NCBI GenBank assembly: GCA_938023895.1
Contig: CALJDH010000323.1
Span: forward strand, 1-24,130
Origin: an uncultured Aliiroseovarius sp.
Lineage (GTDB): Bacteria; Pseudomonadota; Alphaproteobacteria; Rhodobacterales; Rhodobacteraceae
Length of the DNA stretch: 24,130 nt
Direction of reading: 5' to 3'
Shown here in pieces: positions 24,115-24,130 of this stretch (its first letter is position 1; each line of letters opens with the position of its first letter). The position numbers and the translations under genes are program-made. The notes beneath the pieces are model-generated. The model had not been told where the DNA came from. It saw only the letters and a list, made by a program, of their open reading frames with translations, and did not search any database.

Positions 24115-24130
24115 ATGAAACCTTTCCTGA
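24115..24130 (+). CDS. Possible start of the next gene (cut by the window end)
   Basis: ATG followed by codons for Lys-Pro-Phe-Leu runs to the edge; GAGG lies six bases before it, and a terminator closes the previous gene upstream. Only five codons are visible, so no product can be named and the gene itself is tentative. Confidence 0.4.

Noticed and set aside
1..24130. Genomic island, prophage, CRISPR array or defence system
   Set aside because: No integrase, transposase, direct-repeat array or compositional break was seen; nearly all genes are conserved core genes of the group.

Overview
The window is chromosomal DNA from an alphaproteobacterium, most probably Rhodobacteraceae (Rhodobacter/Roseobacter group). 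Three things point there: the run dusB-ntrB-ntrC-ntrY-ntrX-trkA-trkH-hfq-hflX, the fused ispDF gene, and an NtrC without the sigma-54 contact loop, a trait described for Rhodobacter capsulatus NtrC. The DNA is GC-rich and codes densely on both strands. I see no insertion sequence, phage gene, integrase, CRISPR array, rRNA or tRNA, and no broken gene apart from a doubtful start for hflX at the left edge.

Left block, minus strand, about 1-10870: a nitrogen-control and potassium-uptake cluster. dusB (tRNA dihydrouridine synthase, the classic nifR3 position) overlaps ntrB by 4 bases. ntrC, ntrY and ntrX follow (two sensor kinase/response regulator pairs), then trkA and trkH (potassium uptake), hfq (RNA chaperone) and the first 35 codons of hflX. 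Both response regulators lack the GAFTGA loop, so neither should work as a standard sigma-54 activator.

Middle block, plus strand, 11033-15946: ispDF (isoprenoid precursors), pgpA (phosphatidylglycerol) and a CinA C-terminal-domain gene are tightly coupled by a 1-base gap and a 4-base overlap. A stand-alone ammonium transporter with its own strong terminator follows, then a CorC/HlyC-type CNNM-CBS membrane protein. It converges on a minus-strand HerA/YjgR-like ATPase (DUF853), whose true start is a GTG behind a perfect Shine-Dalgarno.

The 529-base gap 17535-18063 is the least ordinary part. It has two strong intrinsic terminators on the plus strand with no plus-strand gene in front of either, best read as the 3' ends of two small RNAs. 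Further on there is a long inverted repeat over a candidate promoter for the next gene, an exported IalB-like protein.

Right block, 18776-24011: an envelope group. On the minus strand an exported L,D-transpeptidase, lpxD, a dedicated acyl carrier protein and a ketoacyl-ACP synthase follow each other closely and may be co-transcribed. This LpxD is not in the usual bamA-lpxD-fabZ-lpxA setting and may be a second copy serving a special acyl chain. Divergent from the transpeptidase is a Tat-exported DUF882 (YcbK/M15-type) peptidase, so two peptidoglycan enzymes share one 366-base intergenic region. The last 16 bases probably hold the start of another plus-strand gene.

Most of the window is conserved housekeeping. 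The most plausible undescribed elements are the two candidate small RNAs and the lpxD-ACP-synthase cassette.
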